Source: Ewingella sp963519305 (lineage in GTDB: Bacteria > Pseudomonadota > Gammaproteobacteria > Enterobacterales > Enterobacteriaceae). Taken from it: 64,000 bases of DNA. The position numbers were made by a program, and so were the translations under genes. This document shows positions 16,733 to 23,944 of the stretch, in pieces (position 1 is the first letter of the stretch; every line of letters starts with the position of its first letter). The notes below the pieces were generated by a model. It searched no databases. It saw only the letters and a list, made by a program, of their open reading frames with translations, and was not told the origin of the DNA. Location: NCBI GenBank assembly GCA_963519305.1, contig CAUQMS010000008.1, forward strand, positions 1-64,000. Direction: 5' to 3'.

Positions 16733-18802
16733 ATGAAAAACGTCAAGTCCGGGATCACCTGGCTGGTAGTGGCGTTAGCCGGTGCCTTTGCTTTTGGTAT
16801 GCTGGCACTAAGTCGTGGCGAGCACATTAATGCGGTGTGGCTGGTGGTCGCAGCCCTCGCCTGTTACAGCATCGCCTACCGTTTTTACAGCGTATTTATT
16901 GCTGAAAAAGTCTTCGAACTTGATGACCGGCGCATGACCCCCGCCGAGCGCCACAACGACGGTCTGGACTACGTGCCGACCAACAAATGGGTGCTGTTTG
17001 GTCACCACTTTGCCGCGATTGCCGGTGCAGGGCCGCTGGTCGGGCCGATTCTGGCCGCGCAGATGGGTTTCCTGCCGGGAACCATCTGGATCCTGGTCGG
17101 CGTGATGCTGGCCGGTGCAGTACAGGATTTCCTGATCCTGTTTATCTCAACCCGCCGCGACGGCCGCTCGCTGGGTGAAATGGCGAAGCAGGAACTGGGG
17201 AGCTTCGCCGGTGTGGTCACTATGCTGGGCGCGCTCGGCGTGATGATTATCATTCTGTCCGCTTTGGCGTTGGTGGTAGTAAAAGCGCTGGCCGACAGCC
17301 CGTGGGGCCTGTTCACCATTGCGGCAACCATTCCTATCGCGCTGTTTATGGGCATCTACATGCGCTTTCTGCGTCCGGGAAAAATTGCTGAAGTCTCGAT
17401 CATCGGTTTTGTGCTGATGATGCTGGCGATTATTTATGGCGGCAACGTGGCGGCCAACCCGTTCTGGGGGCCGATTTTCACTCTGCATGGCACCACGCTG
17501 ACCTGGGTACTGGTGATTTACGGTTTTATCGCCTCGGTATTGCCCGTCTGGCTGCTGCTGGCCCCGCGTGATTACCTTTCCACTTTCCTGAAAATTGGCG
17601 TGATCGCCGGGCTGGCCGTCGGCATCGTATTTGCCATGCCGGAAATGAAAATGCCGGCGGTCACGAAGTTTATCGACGGCAGCGGGCCGGTGTTTTCCGG
17701 CGGCCTGTTCCCGTTCCTGTTTATTACTATCGCCTGTGGCTCCATCTCCGGCTTCCACGCGCTGGTTTCTAGCGGCACGACACCAAAATTGATTGAGCGT
17801 GAGAGCCATATCCGTTTCATCGGCTACGGTGCGATGCTGATGGAGTCCTTTGTTGCCATCATGGCGATGATTTGCGCCTCGGTCATCGACCCCGGCGTCT
17901 ATTTCGCCATGAACTCACCGGCGGCGCTGATTGGCACCACGGTAGAAAGCGCCTCGCAGGTGATCAACACCTGGGGCTTCGTGGTCACGCCGGATATCCT
18001 GGCGCAAATCGCCAAAGACGTCGGGGAACACTCGATTCTGTCCCGCGCAGGTGGCGCCCCGACCTTTGCGGTTGGTATGGCACATATCATCACTGAAGTG
18101 TTTAATAGCCGCGCCATGATGGCCTTCTGGTATCACTTTGCCATTCTGTTTGAAGCCCTGTTTATCTTAACCGCCGTCGATGCCGGTACCCGTGCCTGTA
18201 GATTTATGGTGCAGGATTTGGTGGGTGTCGCGGTGCCATCGCTGGCCAATAACCGTTCGTGGATCGGCACTATCGCCGGAACCACGGTGGCCGTAGCCGG
18301 TTGGGGCTTCTTTGTTTATCAGGGCGTCGTCGATCCGCTCGGCGGCATCAACACGTTGTGGCCGCTGTTCGGTATCGGTAACCAGATGCTGGCATCGATG
18401 GCGCTGATTCTGGGTACCGTCGTCCTGTTCAAAATGAAGAAACAGCGTTACGCATGGGTGACAATTTTGCCGACTATCTGGCTGTTCATTACCTCGATGA
18501 CCGCGGGCTGGCAGAAGATTTTCCACGAAAAACCGTCGATCGGTTTCCTCGCGCAGGCGAAGAAATTCTCCGCAGGCATCGACAGCGGTGAAATCATCAA
18601 ACCGGCTAAAACGCTGGCCGACATGCACACCATCGTGCTGAGCAATCAGATCAACGCCGCGCTCTGCGCTTTCTTCATGCTGGTTGCGTTGACCATGCTG
18701 GTGTCGTCTTTCTTCGTTATCCGCCGGGCGCTGAAGTCAGCGACGCCGACGGTGCACGAAACCGCCGTTGTTCAGCGCAGGGAGGCCCGTCATGTCGGCT
18801 AA
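16733..18802 (+). CDS. cstA: CstA/BtsT-family transporter (pyruvate or peptide uptake)
   Basis: This is a large inner-membrane carrier of the CstA family, 689 residues with about 16-18 membrane segments. E. coli members are CstA (carbon-starvation peptide/pyruvate transporter) and BtsT (pyruvate/proton symporter). The conserved N-terminal block LDYVPTNKWVLFGHHFAAIAGAGPLVGPILAAQMG and AGAVQDFLILFISTRRDGRSLGEM are present. The core GTTVESASQVINTWGF and the stretch AGGAPTFAVGMAHI are also typical. The start is ATG after AAGGAG. It overlaps its small partner gene by 11 bp, as with cstA-ybdD and btsT-yjiX. I cannot separate CstA from BtsT by eye. Confidence 0.85.
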   Translation: MKNVKSGITWLVVALAGAFAFGMLALSRGEHINAVWLVVAALACYSIAYRFYSVFIAEKVFELDDRRMTPAERHNDGLDYVPTNKWVLFGHHFAAIAGAGPLVGPILAAQMGFLPGTIWILVGVMLAGAVQDFLILFISTRRDGRSLGEMAKQELGSFAGVVTMLGALGVMIIILSALALVVVKALADSPWGLFTIAATIPIALFMGIYMRFLRPGKIAEVSIIGFVLMMLAIIYGGNVAANPFWGPIFTLHGTTLTWVLVIYGFIASVLPVWLLLAPRDYLSTFLKIGVIAGLAVGIVFAMPEMKMPAVTKFIDGSGPVFSGGLFPFLFITIACGSISGFHALVSSGTTPKLIERESHIRFIGYGAMLMESFVAIMAMICASVIDPGVYFAMNSPAALIGTTVESASQVINTWGFVVTPDILAQIAKDVGEHSILSRAGGAPTFAVGMAHIITEVFNSRAMMAFWYHFAILFEALFILTAVDAGTRACRFMVQDLVGVAVPSLANNRSWIGTIAGTTVAVAGWGFFVYQGVVDPLGGINTLWPLFGIGNQMLASMALILGTVVLFKMKKQRYAWVTILPTIWLFITSMTAGWQKIFHEKPSIGFLAQAKKFSAGIDSGEIIKPAKTLADMHTIVLSNQINAALCAFFMLVALTMLVSSFFVIRRALKSATPTVHETAVVQRREARHVG

Positions 18803-19097
18803 CCGTCTGATATTCACCCCACGCCGGCCAGGCGCACTGGTCATCACCCGCTGCCAACCGCTGTTTGTGGTCGAACCCAAACCGCAGAACGCGGCGCAGT
18901 GGCTAAAACTCATCGCCCGGCGCACTGCGCAAAGCTTCCGGCTGATGGTCGGCGTGCAGGATTACGGCAACTACGTCGCCCACTTCCGCGTCCGCCATCC
19001 GTACGGCACTCCGCTCTCCGAGCGGGATTTCCACCGGCGATGTCTTGAGGCAAGATTTCCAAGTGAGGGAGGGAAAATGGGGAAATGTCCTTGTTGA
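18792..19097 (+). CDS. YbdD/YjiX family protein (DUF466)
   Basis: This is the small cytoplasmic partner gene that follows cstA or btsT in enterobacteria. The C-terminal part, RLMVGVQDYGNYVAHFRVRHPYGTPLSERDFHR, matches the family pattern (LMIGxxDYDNYVEHMRxxHP). The start at 18792 overlaps the transporter and is preceded by GGGAGG. The protein is 101 residues, whereas E. coli relatives are about 65, because of a basic N-terminal extension (MSANRLIFTPRRPGALV...). The tail KCPC keeps the Cys-rich end. Function is unknown; a role with the transporter is inferred from linkage. Confidence 0.8.
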   Translation: MSANRLIFTPRRPGALVITRCQPLFVVEPKPQNAAQWLKLIARRTAQSFRLMVGVQDYGNYVAHFRVRHPYGTPLSERDFHRRCLEARFPSEGGKMGKCPC

Positions 19098-19124
19098 GGG
19101 TGGACGGGCTGCTGCCCGCTCTCG

Positions 19125-19285
19125 CTTTTTAAATTCAAATTCAAGGCCGTGGGCGCCGGCCCACACCGGGGTAAGGGGATTGAAACGAAGCCCCTTACCA
19201 ATCCCGCGTTTTATTTACTCCGTTGCTGCGCAAGTTGGGACGGACGTGTTTCAGTGATCCCTGTTATAGCCGCAAAATCCCGCCG
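19125..19285 (-). repeat. Structured intergenic repeat, copy B (downstream of ybdD-like gene)
   Basis: On the plus strand it reads CTTTTTAAATTCAAATTC (two hexamers), GTGGGC/GCCCAC hairpin (19149-19164), a perfect 9-bp hairpin GGTAAGGGG/CCCCTTACC (19170-19199), TTGCTGCGCAAG (19223-19234), CGTGTTTCAG (19245-19254) and CTGTTATAGCCGCAAAATC. The order is the same as in copies A and C (minus orientation relative to them). It starts 27 bp after the stop of the DUF466 gene. A small hairpin CGGGC/GCCCG at 19105-19118 lies between, so the leading T-run may serve as the tail of that gene's terminator. Confidence 0.8.
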
Positions 19286-19425
19286 AAGCTTCTTTAAATT
19301 CAAAATCAAAAACCAACACGGTGTTTATCTTTAAAAATGTCGAGGCCGCATTCAAAACGACGTCGACGGAGAGGTGAAAAACCGCGCGGGGGTTTGCGCG
19401 GGTTGTAACCCGAACGGAGAGCACC
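19286..19425. other. Hairpin-rich spacer between repeat copies B and C
   Basis: This 140-bp spacer contains another TTTAAATTCAAAATC word (19293-19307) like the start of the repeat family, an AACACGGTGTT palindrome, and GC-rich inverted segments (CCGCGCGGGGGTTTGCGCGG and GGGTTGTAACCC). It looks like degraded or partial repeat copies. No ORF of note is present. Confidence 0.5.
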
Positions 19426-19631
19426 GCGCAGCGGCGGAGTTTGCGGCTATAACAGGGGCACCTGAAACACGGCCATTGTGACCAGCGCAGCTGCTGTTTT
19501 TAAAAAGCTCGGAGTCCAGAGGGCCGAGCGACTGCGGCCCTCTGGTCGGTGTGGGCCGACGCCCACGACCTTGAATTTGAATTTGAATTTGAATTTGAAT
19601 TTGAATTTGAATTTGAATTTGAATTTAAAAA
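19426..19631 (+). repeat. Structured intergenic repeat, copy C (downstream of kdgT)
   Basis: In plus orientation it has GCGCAGCGGCGGAG, TTTGCGGCTATAACAGG, TGAAACACG (19463-19471), GCGCAGCTGCTG, a perfect 10-bp hairpin CCAGAGGGCC/GGCCCTCTGG (19516-19545), GTGGGC/GCCCAC (19551-19566), then CTTGAATTT repeats and AAAAAG. It is a head-to-head inverted partner of copy B. Its AAAAAG end coincides with the U-tract of the kdgT terminator, 28 bp from the kdgT stop codon. Confidence 0.8.
19573..19626. repeat. Tandem hexanucleotide array, nine GAATTT units
   Basis: Nine uninterrupted perfect copies of GAATTT lie at the end of repeat copy C. Copies A and B have one and two units at the same place. Such arrays change length by slippage. 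It is non-coding here, between two converging genes. Confidence 0.97.
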
Positions 19632-19654
19632 GGCTAGCTGGCTACCTGTAGCCT
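19627..19654 (-). terminator. Intrinsic terminator of kdgT
   Basis: On the minus strand AGGCTA and TAGCCT pair and are followed directly by TTTTT (19631-19627). An alternative inner stem GGCTA/TAGCC also exists. The U-tract is shared with the first bases of repeat copy C. Confidence 0.7.
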
Positions 19655-19658
19655 GACC

Positions 19659-20657
19659 CTACTTAATTCGCGCCAGCTGGTCATCCATGGTGACCTTCCC
19701 GCTAATCGCTTTATTGCGCATCCTCCGCGCCCACATCGCGGTAATAATCGGTACCAGTATTGAGGTGACAATCACCGATGTCGCGACCAGCGCGGTGGCA
19801 GCCGGTGCGGCGGCTTTAAACTGCGGGACCATTTCAGCAATAAGTACCGGTGTGGCAACTGCGGCACCGGCGGAGCTGGAGGCTGCGATACCGGCGGTAC
19901 CGTCTCCGCCACCGATAAATTTATCTGCCAGCATCAGCGGAATACCGGTCACGATGATCACCGCAACGCCTAATGCAATGCCGAGCAACCCCGTCTGCGC
20001 AATCACTGCCAGGTTAATGGTATTACCGAGTGCGAAGGCGAAGAACGGGATCAGGGTCTGTACGGCTTTGCCGAAGAATTCACGCAGCTCCGGATCAAGG
20101 TTACCGAGGGCAAACCCCACAAGGAAAGGCAAAACGGCACCAACGAAAACGTGGGGTTCAAAGGAAGCAATACCGGCAGTGCCAAGGATAATCATGGTCA
20201 TCAATGGGCCTGATTCGAGCGACATCAGGACAAACGCTCCCGCCTCTTCCTTCGTGCCGTATTGCTGCATGATGGAGGCATACAAACCACCGTTGGTCAT
20301 GTCCATCGAGGCCACCAGCGCCAGCGTTGACAGCCCCGCGAAGAAGCCAAATTCAACACCGTTTTCCGGAATGAAATGTGATGCCAGTGCCGCGACTACC
20401 CACGCCACGGCGATTTTGGTGACCACCAGCGTGCCGGATTTACGCAGCACGGTCCCGGTAGCGCTGAGTTTGATCGAAGCACCCATGCAGAAGAACCATA
20501 CGGCTAAAATCGGCACCGTGCCAGAGATCAGTCCGTTGGTGAATGAGCCAAAATACTTACCTGAATCCGGCGCAAAAGTATGGCAAATTGCCCCGATAAA
20601 TAACGGCACCAACATCATCCCACCGGGGATTTTTTCTATCGCACGTTTGATATGCAT
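19659..20657 (-). CDS. kdgT: 2-keto-3-deoxygluconate permease KdgT
   Basis: KdgT is a proton symporter for 2-keto-3-deoxygluconate, a product of pectin and glucuronate breakdown, in the inner membrane. The 332-residue protein has the family start IKRAIEKIPGGMMLVPLFIGA and about ten membrane segments, with ASMDMTNGGLYASIMQQYG and FALGNTINL in the core. Length matches the family (about 327). It stands alone; no kdgK, kdgA or pectinase gene is nearby. A KdgR-like box and a CRP-like site upstream support pectin-catabolite control. Confidence 0.93.
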   Translation of the reverse strand: MHIKRAIEKIPGGMMLVPLFIGAICHTFAPDSGKYFGSFTNGLISGTVPILAVWFFCMGASIKLSATGTVLRKSGTLVVTKIAVAWVVAALASHFIPENGVEFGFFAGLSTLALVASMDMTNGGLYASIMQQYGTKEEAGAFVLMSLESGPLMTMIILGTAGIASFEPHVFVGAVLPFLVGFALGNLDPELREFFGKAVQTLIPFFAFALGNTINLAVIAQTGLLGIALGVAVIIVTGIPLMLADKFIGGGDGTAGIAASSSAGAAVATPVLIAEMVPQFKAAAPAATALVATSVIVTSILVPIITAMWARRMRNKAISGKVTMDDQLARIK

Positions 20658-20852
20658 GTTATGTCCACCTGATCATTATGTTCATTCTCAGAGGCCCGTG
20701 AATCAGCCTCCGGAGGCTGTTGTTATGTTGAATAATGACTACATAAAGTGCCGTTCCCGGTTGGCATGACTGCTGATGATCTCTGATAAACAAACTCAGT
20801 GGACGCTAAGTTATCTATTTGCTTGCCGTATGAAAGTGATCCAACACATAAA

Positions 20853-20871
20853 AATGAAACGATGTTTCTTT
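20853..20871. promoter_or_regulatory. KdgR-like operator upstream of kdgT
   Basis: AATGAAACGATGTTTCTTT is a near-perfect match to the KdgR box (AATGAAA-N3-4-TTTCATT type palindrome; TGAAAC/GTTTC here). It lies about 200 bp upstream of the kdgT start, in the only place a kdgT promoter can be. kdgT is a known KdgR target in pectinolytic enterobacteria. Confidence 0.7.
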
Positions 20872-20913
20872 TTTATAGGTAATCAGTTTTGATTATTTAT
20901 TGTGTCAAATTTT

Positions 20914-20935
20914 AATGACGCTGCGTGATCACATT
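20914..20935. promoter_or_regulatory. Candidate CRP site upstream of kdgT
   Basis: AATGACGCTGCGTGATCACATT has a perfect right half-site (GATCACATT) and a weak left half. It lies about 50 bp beyond the KdgR-like box. The remaining sequence between kdgT and fsa (20658-21049) shows only these sites and the fsa terminator. Confidence 0.4.
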
Positions 20936-20986
20936 TTTGATGAATGCTGAGGGATGCAGGTCAAGGTTTTGATTCGCTGCAGGCAT

Positions 20987-21017
20987 AAAAAAACCCGCGA
21001 CAGGCAACTTGTGCGGG
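20987..21017 (-). terminator. Intrinsic terminator of fsa
   Basis: On the minus strand CCCGC and GCGGG pair around a loop of about 14 nt and are followed by seven Ts. It is 33 bp after the fsa stop codon. Confidence 0.85.
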
Positions 21018-21049
21018 CTTATGAAGATGTTGAAAGCGGTATTGAGAAA

Positions 21050-21715
21050 CTAGCTCAGTGAGCGGGTACCAAACGCCTGCTGCCAGTCCTGGTCAAACTG
21101 CGCGATGGCGGCACTTACGCCCGGTGTGCCCAGGAACTGTTCTGCCACATCGACCGGTAACGTGATGGACTGGCACCCCGCCAGCAGGCAATCGACAACT
21201 TGACGCGGCGTGCGGAAACTGGCGGCCAGCACTTTTGAACCCGGTGCGTGCAAGCGCAGCAGCGTTTGCAGTTCCGTTACCATCGCGATGCCATCACCGC
21301 CCTGTGCGTCTACACGATTGATGTAAGGCGCCACGTATTCCGCCCCCGCCAGCGCCGCCAGCAGACCCTGACCCGCACCGTACACCGCCGTACCGAGCGT
21401 CGGAATATTCATCAGCTTGAGTTTTTTAATCGCAGCCAGCCCTTCTGCTGTCACCGGCACTTTGACCACCAAACCCGGCACGCGCTGGGTCAGCAGGACC
21501 GCTTCGGCCACCATCTGTTCGGCATCCGCCGCCATCACCTGCGCAAAGAGTTTACCCGTACCGCCTAGTGCATCACGCAGCGCAGGCAACACTTCCCACA
21601 GCGATTTTCGCTCTTTAGCCACGATACTTGGATTGGTCGTTACGCCCTGCAACGGCAGAATGCGAGACAGACGTTTTACTGCGCTGACATCAGCGGTGTC
21701 GAGATACAATTCCAT
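21050..21715 (-). CDS. fsa: Fructose-6-phosphate aldolase
   Basis: This transaldolase-like aldolase reversibly cleaves fructose 6-phosphate to dihydroxyacetone and glyceraldehyde 3-phosphate. The 221-residue protein begins MELYLDTADVSAVKRLSRI and has the Schiff-base lysine in VVKVPVTAEGLAA, plus GTAVYGAGQGLLAALAGAEYVAPY and VLAASFRTPRQ. I chose the ATG at 21715 because it matches the family start and follows GGAGAG; the longer frame to 21811 would add a 32-residue extension not seen in relatives. In E. coli both fsa genes lie beside glycyl-radical enzyme genes, and a remnant of such a gene lies next to this one. I cannot decide between FsaA and FsaB. Confidence 0.92.
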   Translation of the reverse strand: MELYLDTADVSAVKRLSRILPLQGVTTNPSIVAKERKSLWEVLPALRDALGGTGKLFAQVMAADAEQMVAEAVLLTQRVPGLVVKVPVTAEGLAAIKKLKLMNIPTLGTAVYGAGQGLLAALAGAEYVAPYINRVDAQGGDGIAMVTELQTLLRLHAPGSKVLAASFRTPRQVVDCLLAGCQSITLPVDVAEQFLGTPGVSAAIAQFDQDWQQAFGTRSLS

Positions 21716-21830
21716 AACTCTCTCCATGAAACCTGTGAGCGAATGCAAAGTATCAAAGAGTTTACCGCTTAAGGTGTTACTTTTGTTAACCATCATCAAA
21801 AAAACCTTCAAATGAAAGTCATTTAATTAC

Positions 21831-21956
21831 GAAAGTAAAACATAGCGCACGGTGTGGATTAACATGGCGAGCTGATCGTCGGTAATCACGCCAGCGAAGT
21901 GCGCGCCGCGCCAATTTTCCCGGAATGCACCGTCGGCTGGATTGAAACAGAATGCG
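21831..21956 (-). pseudogene. Possible C-terminal remnant of an unidentified minus-strand gene
   Basis: On the minus strand a 42-codon open stretch ends in TAA and reads like a protein C-terminus (FCFNPADGAF, RENWRGAHFAGVITDDQLAM, LIHTVRYVLLS). There is no start codon or ribosome site, and the frame is lost where the glycyl-radical remnant begins. I do not recognise the family. It may be chance, since part of the region could equally belong to neighbouring debris. Confidence 0.25.
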
Positions 21957-22233
21957 GTGCTGAAGTCCTGCGGGCAGTTGCGTTCTACCCAGCCGAACCT
22001 GAGCGTGCGTTATCACGCCGGGATCAGCGACGATTTCCTCGATACCTGCGTGCAGGTGATCCGCTACGGCTTCGGGATGCCGGCCTTTAATAACGATGAA
22101 ATTGTGGTCCCGGAGTTCATTAAACTGGGGGTTGAGCCACAGGACGCCTACGACCACCGCCATCCGCCTTTTTACGGCCTTATCGCCGCAAGCGCAGGAT
22201 GATATCATCGCCCACACCGAGCACTCGCTCTAA
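21945..22233 (+). pseudogene. Remnant of a glycyl-radical enzyme (PflD/PflF-like)
   Basis: In one frame the sequence QPNLSVRYHAGISDDFLD, GMPAFNNDEIVVPEFI and GVEPQDAYD matches the interior of pyruvate formate-lyase-like glycyl-radical enzymes. This breaks off at about 22150, and a second frame then reads LFTALSPQAQDDIIAHTEHSL and stops at 22233, which resembles the very C-terminus of the same family. The segment that should hold the active-site Cys and the radical Gly is missing, as is everything before the first block. It is a doubly deleted relic of under 300 bp where a full gene needs about 2.4 kb. E. coli fsa genes sit next to ybiW or pflD, so this is the expected ancestral neighbour. Confidence 0.75.
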
Positions 22234-22286
22234 CTTTTTTTACTACCATGACGGGCACCCTCTGTTGCCCGCTGTTTCGGATAATC

Positions 22287-23033
22287 ATGAACGACAGACA
22301 GCAGATCATTTTGCAATGGGTCAACGACAAGCAACGCGTCAGCGTAAATGAGCTGGCGCAGGTGTGTCAGGTGTCAGAAGTGACCATCCGCCATGACCTC
22401 ACACTGCTGGAGCAGCGCAACTATTTACGCCGCGTACACGGTTTCGCAGTGGCGGTAAATACGGATGACGTCGACCAGCGCATGATGTCCAATTTCGGCC
22501 GTAAGCAGCAGCTGGCAAAGTTTGCCGCCTCGCTGATTCATGATGGGGAAACAGTGTTTTTCGAAAGCGGCAGCAGCGTGGCGCTGCTGGCCCAGTATCT
22601 CAGCGACAAAAGGAATCTGACGGTGGTTACCGTCAGCTGCTATGTTGCCACGTTACTCAAAAGTATGCCGTGCGAGGTGATTTTATTAGGCGGTATGTAC
22701 CAGAAAGCCAGCCAGACGCTGGTGGGTCCGTTGACCCGTCTGTGCCTGCAACAGGTCAATTTCAGCCAGGCGTTTATCGGTATTGACGGGTTTACCGCAG
22801 AGACCGGGTTTACCGGCCGCGATATGCTGCGCGCGGATATCGTCAACGCCGTGCTGGCAAAAGGGGGGGAGAACATTGTAATGGCCGACTCCAGCAAATT
22901 CGGCCAGATCACCGGTCATCCTCTGGGGCCGGTCAGTGCGGTGTCGCGCGTGATCACCGACGACCAGTTGGCGCAAACCTTCCACACACAGCTGGTCAAT
23001 GCAGGGATCACCGTCAACGCCCTGAGCCAGTAG
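22287..23033 (+). CDS. yciT: DeoR-family transcriptional regulator YciT
   Basis: YciT is a DeoR-type repressor with an N-terminal helix-turn-helix (VSVNELAQVCQVSEVTIRHDLTLLEQRNYLRRVHG) and a C-terminal sugar-phosphate-binding domain with FFESGSSVALLA and IGIDGFTAETGFTGRDM. It resembles E. coli YciT closely (SEVTIRHDL, RRVHGFAV, GFTGRDML, DSSKFG), and yciT lies near osmB in E. coli as here. I start at the ATG at 22287 (248 residues); the longer frame to 22248 runs through the debris region. The ribosome site is weak. Targets are unknown; the E. coli protein has been linked to osmotic stress. Confidence 0.85.
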   Translation: MNDRQQIILQWVNDKQRVSVNELAQVCQVSEVTIRHDLTLLEQRNYLRRVHGFAVAVNTDDVDQRMMSNFGRKQQLAKFAASLIHDGETVFFESGSSVALLAQYLSDKRNLTVVTVSCYVATLLKSMPCEVILLGGMYQKASQTLVGPLTRLCLQQVNFSQAFIGIDGFTAETGFTGRDMLRADIVNAVLAKGGENIVMADSSKFGQITGHPLGPVSAVSRVITDDQLAQTFHTQLVNAGITVNALSQ

Positions 23034-23037
23034 CTTT

Positions 23038-23065
23038 TACTACGGCAAAATCACTGGCCGTAGTA
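23038..23065. terminator. Shared hairpin terminator between converging yciT and epimerase genes
   Basis: TACTACGGC and GCCGTAGTA form a perfect 9-bp stem. On the plus strand T5 follows six bases later; on the minus strand the stem includes the last codons and stop of the epimerase gene and no T-run follows. It most likely ends yciT. Confidence 0.6.
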
Positions 23066-23746
23066 GGCATTTTTACCGTGTTTGCGCAGGAAATGTTTAT
23101 CCAGTAACTGTGGCTGCATGTCGGCAAGATCCGGCGTCAGCTGGCGGGATAAAATCCCCATGTAGGCCACTTCTTCCAGCACTACCGCGTTATGCACTGC
23201 TGTCTCGGCATTTTTTCCCCAGGCAAAAGGACCGTGAGAGTGCACCAGTACCGCCGGCACGTCCCGGGCTGACAGCTGCCGTTCAGCAAAGGTTTTGACA
23301 ATCACCTCCCCGGTTTCCCACTCATATCGCCCGGCAATTTCAGCCTCAGTCATTTTTCGTGTGCAGGGAATGTTGCCATAGAAATAGTCAGCATGCGTTG
23401 TACCCCACGCCGGAAGATCCTTACCCGCCTGCGCCCAAACCGTCGCGTGGCGCGAATGGGTATGCACAATGCCGCCCGCATCAGGGAAATTGAGATACAG
23501 CACGCGATGGGTGTCAGTATCAGACGACGGTTTTTTGCTGCCCTCTACTACGTTCCCGGTTTCAAGTTCTACGACCACCATGTCATCAAGCTGCATATGT
23601 TCGTATTCCACGCCGGAGGGTTTGATCACCATCAGCCCCTGCTGACGGTCAACGGCACTGACGTTACCCCAGGTAAATGTCACCAGATGGTGTTTTGGCA
23701 GCGCCAGATTGGCGTGCAGAACCTGTTCTTTAAGTTGCCTGAGCAT
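23051..23746 (-). CDS. L-ribulose-5-phosphate 4-epimerase (SgbE/AraD family)
   Basis: This class II aldolase-like enzyme interconverts L-ribulose 5-phosphate and D-xylulose 5-phosphate with a metal ion. The 231-residue protein keeps the metal ligands Asp76, His95, His97 and His171 (SSDTDTH, GGIVHTHSRHATVW, LVHSHGPFAWG). Wording such as HHLVTFTWGNVSAVD and DLPAWGTTHADYFYG is closer to SgbE than to AraD of E. coli. It is an isolated gene: no arabinose, ascorbate or lyxose genes adjoin it. It could serve the pentulokinase-containing operon at 7-14 kb, but that is inference. Confidence 0.9.
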   Translation of the reverse strand: MLRQLKEQVLHANLALPKHHLVTFTWGNVSAVDRQQGLMVIKPSGVEYEHMQLDDMVVVELETGNVVEGSKKPSSDTDTHRVLYLNFPDAGGIVHTHSRHATVWAQAGKDLPAWGTTHADYFYGNIPCTRKMTEAEIAGRYEWETGEVIVKTFAERQLSARDVPAVLVHSHGPFAWGKNAETAVHNAVVLEEVAYMGILSRQLTPDLADMQPQLLDKHFLRKHGKNAYYGQ

Positions 23747-23944
23747 CGGAGATCCCTGAATGGCTGTAGTTTCTCTTATTCTCTGGTTGGAACCGTCCGG
23801 CAGGTATGGGGCAAATGGCTAAAGAGTGCGTAAGGTTCTGCTGCAACCGTAAGTTTGCCGGATGAAGCGGTGAGTAAATCAGCCTGAAGGAAGCTGCATG
23901 AGGCTTTTGTGCTATAAAGTACGCTTATAAAAATGAATTAAGAC

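Noticed and set aside
19573..19626. Hexamer array as a CRISPR or plasmid iteron
   Set aside because: Six-base units without spacers are a microsatellite; no cas, rep or partition genes are near.
13..19631. Repeat family as ends of a transposon carrying the ast and sugar-ABC genes
   Set aside because: Copies A and C are about 19 kb apart in the same orientation, with copy B inverted, and no transposase; the genes between have normal context. Independent insertions fit better.
21819..22217. 132-codon minus-strand frame over the glycyl-radical remnant
   Set aside because: The plus-strand frames show clear glycyl-radical similarity there; this frame shows none.
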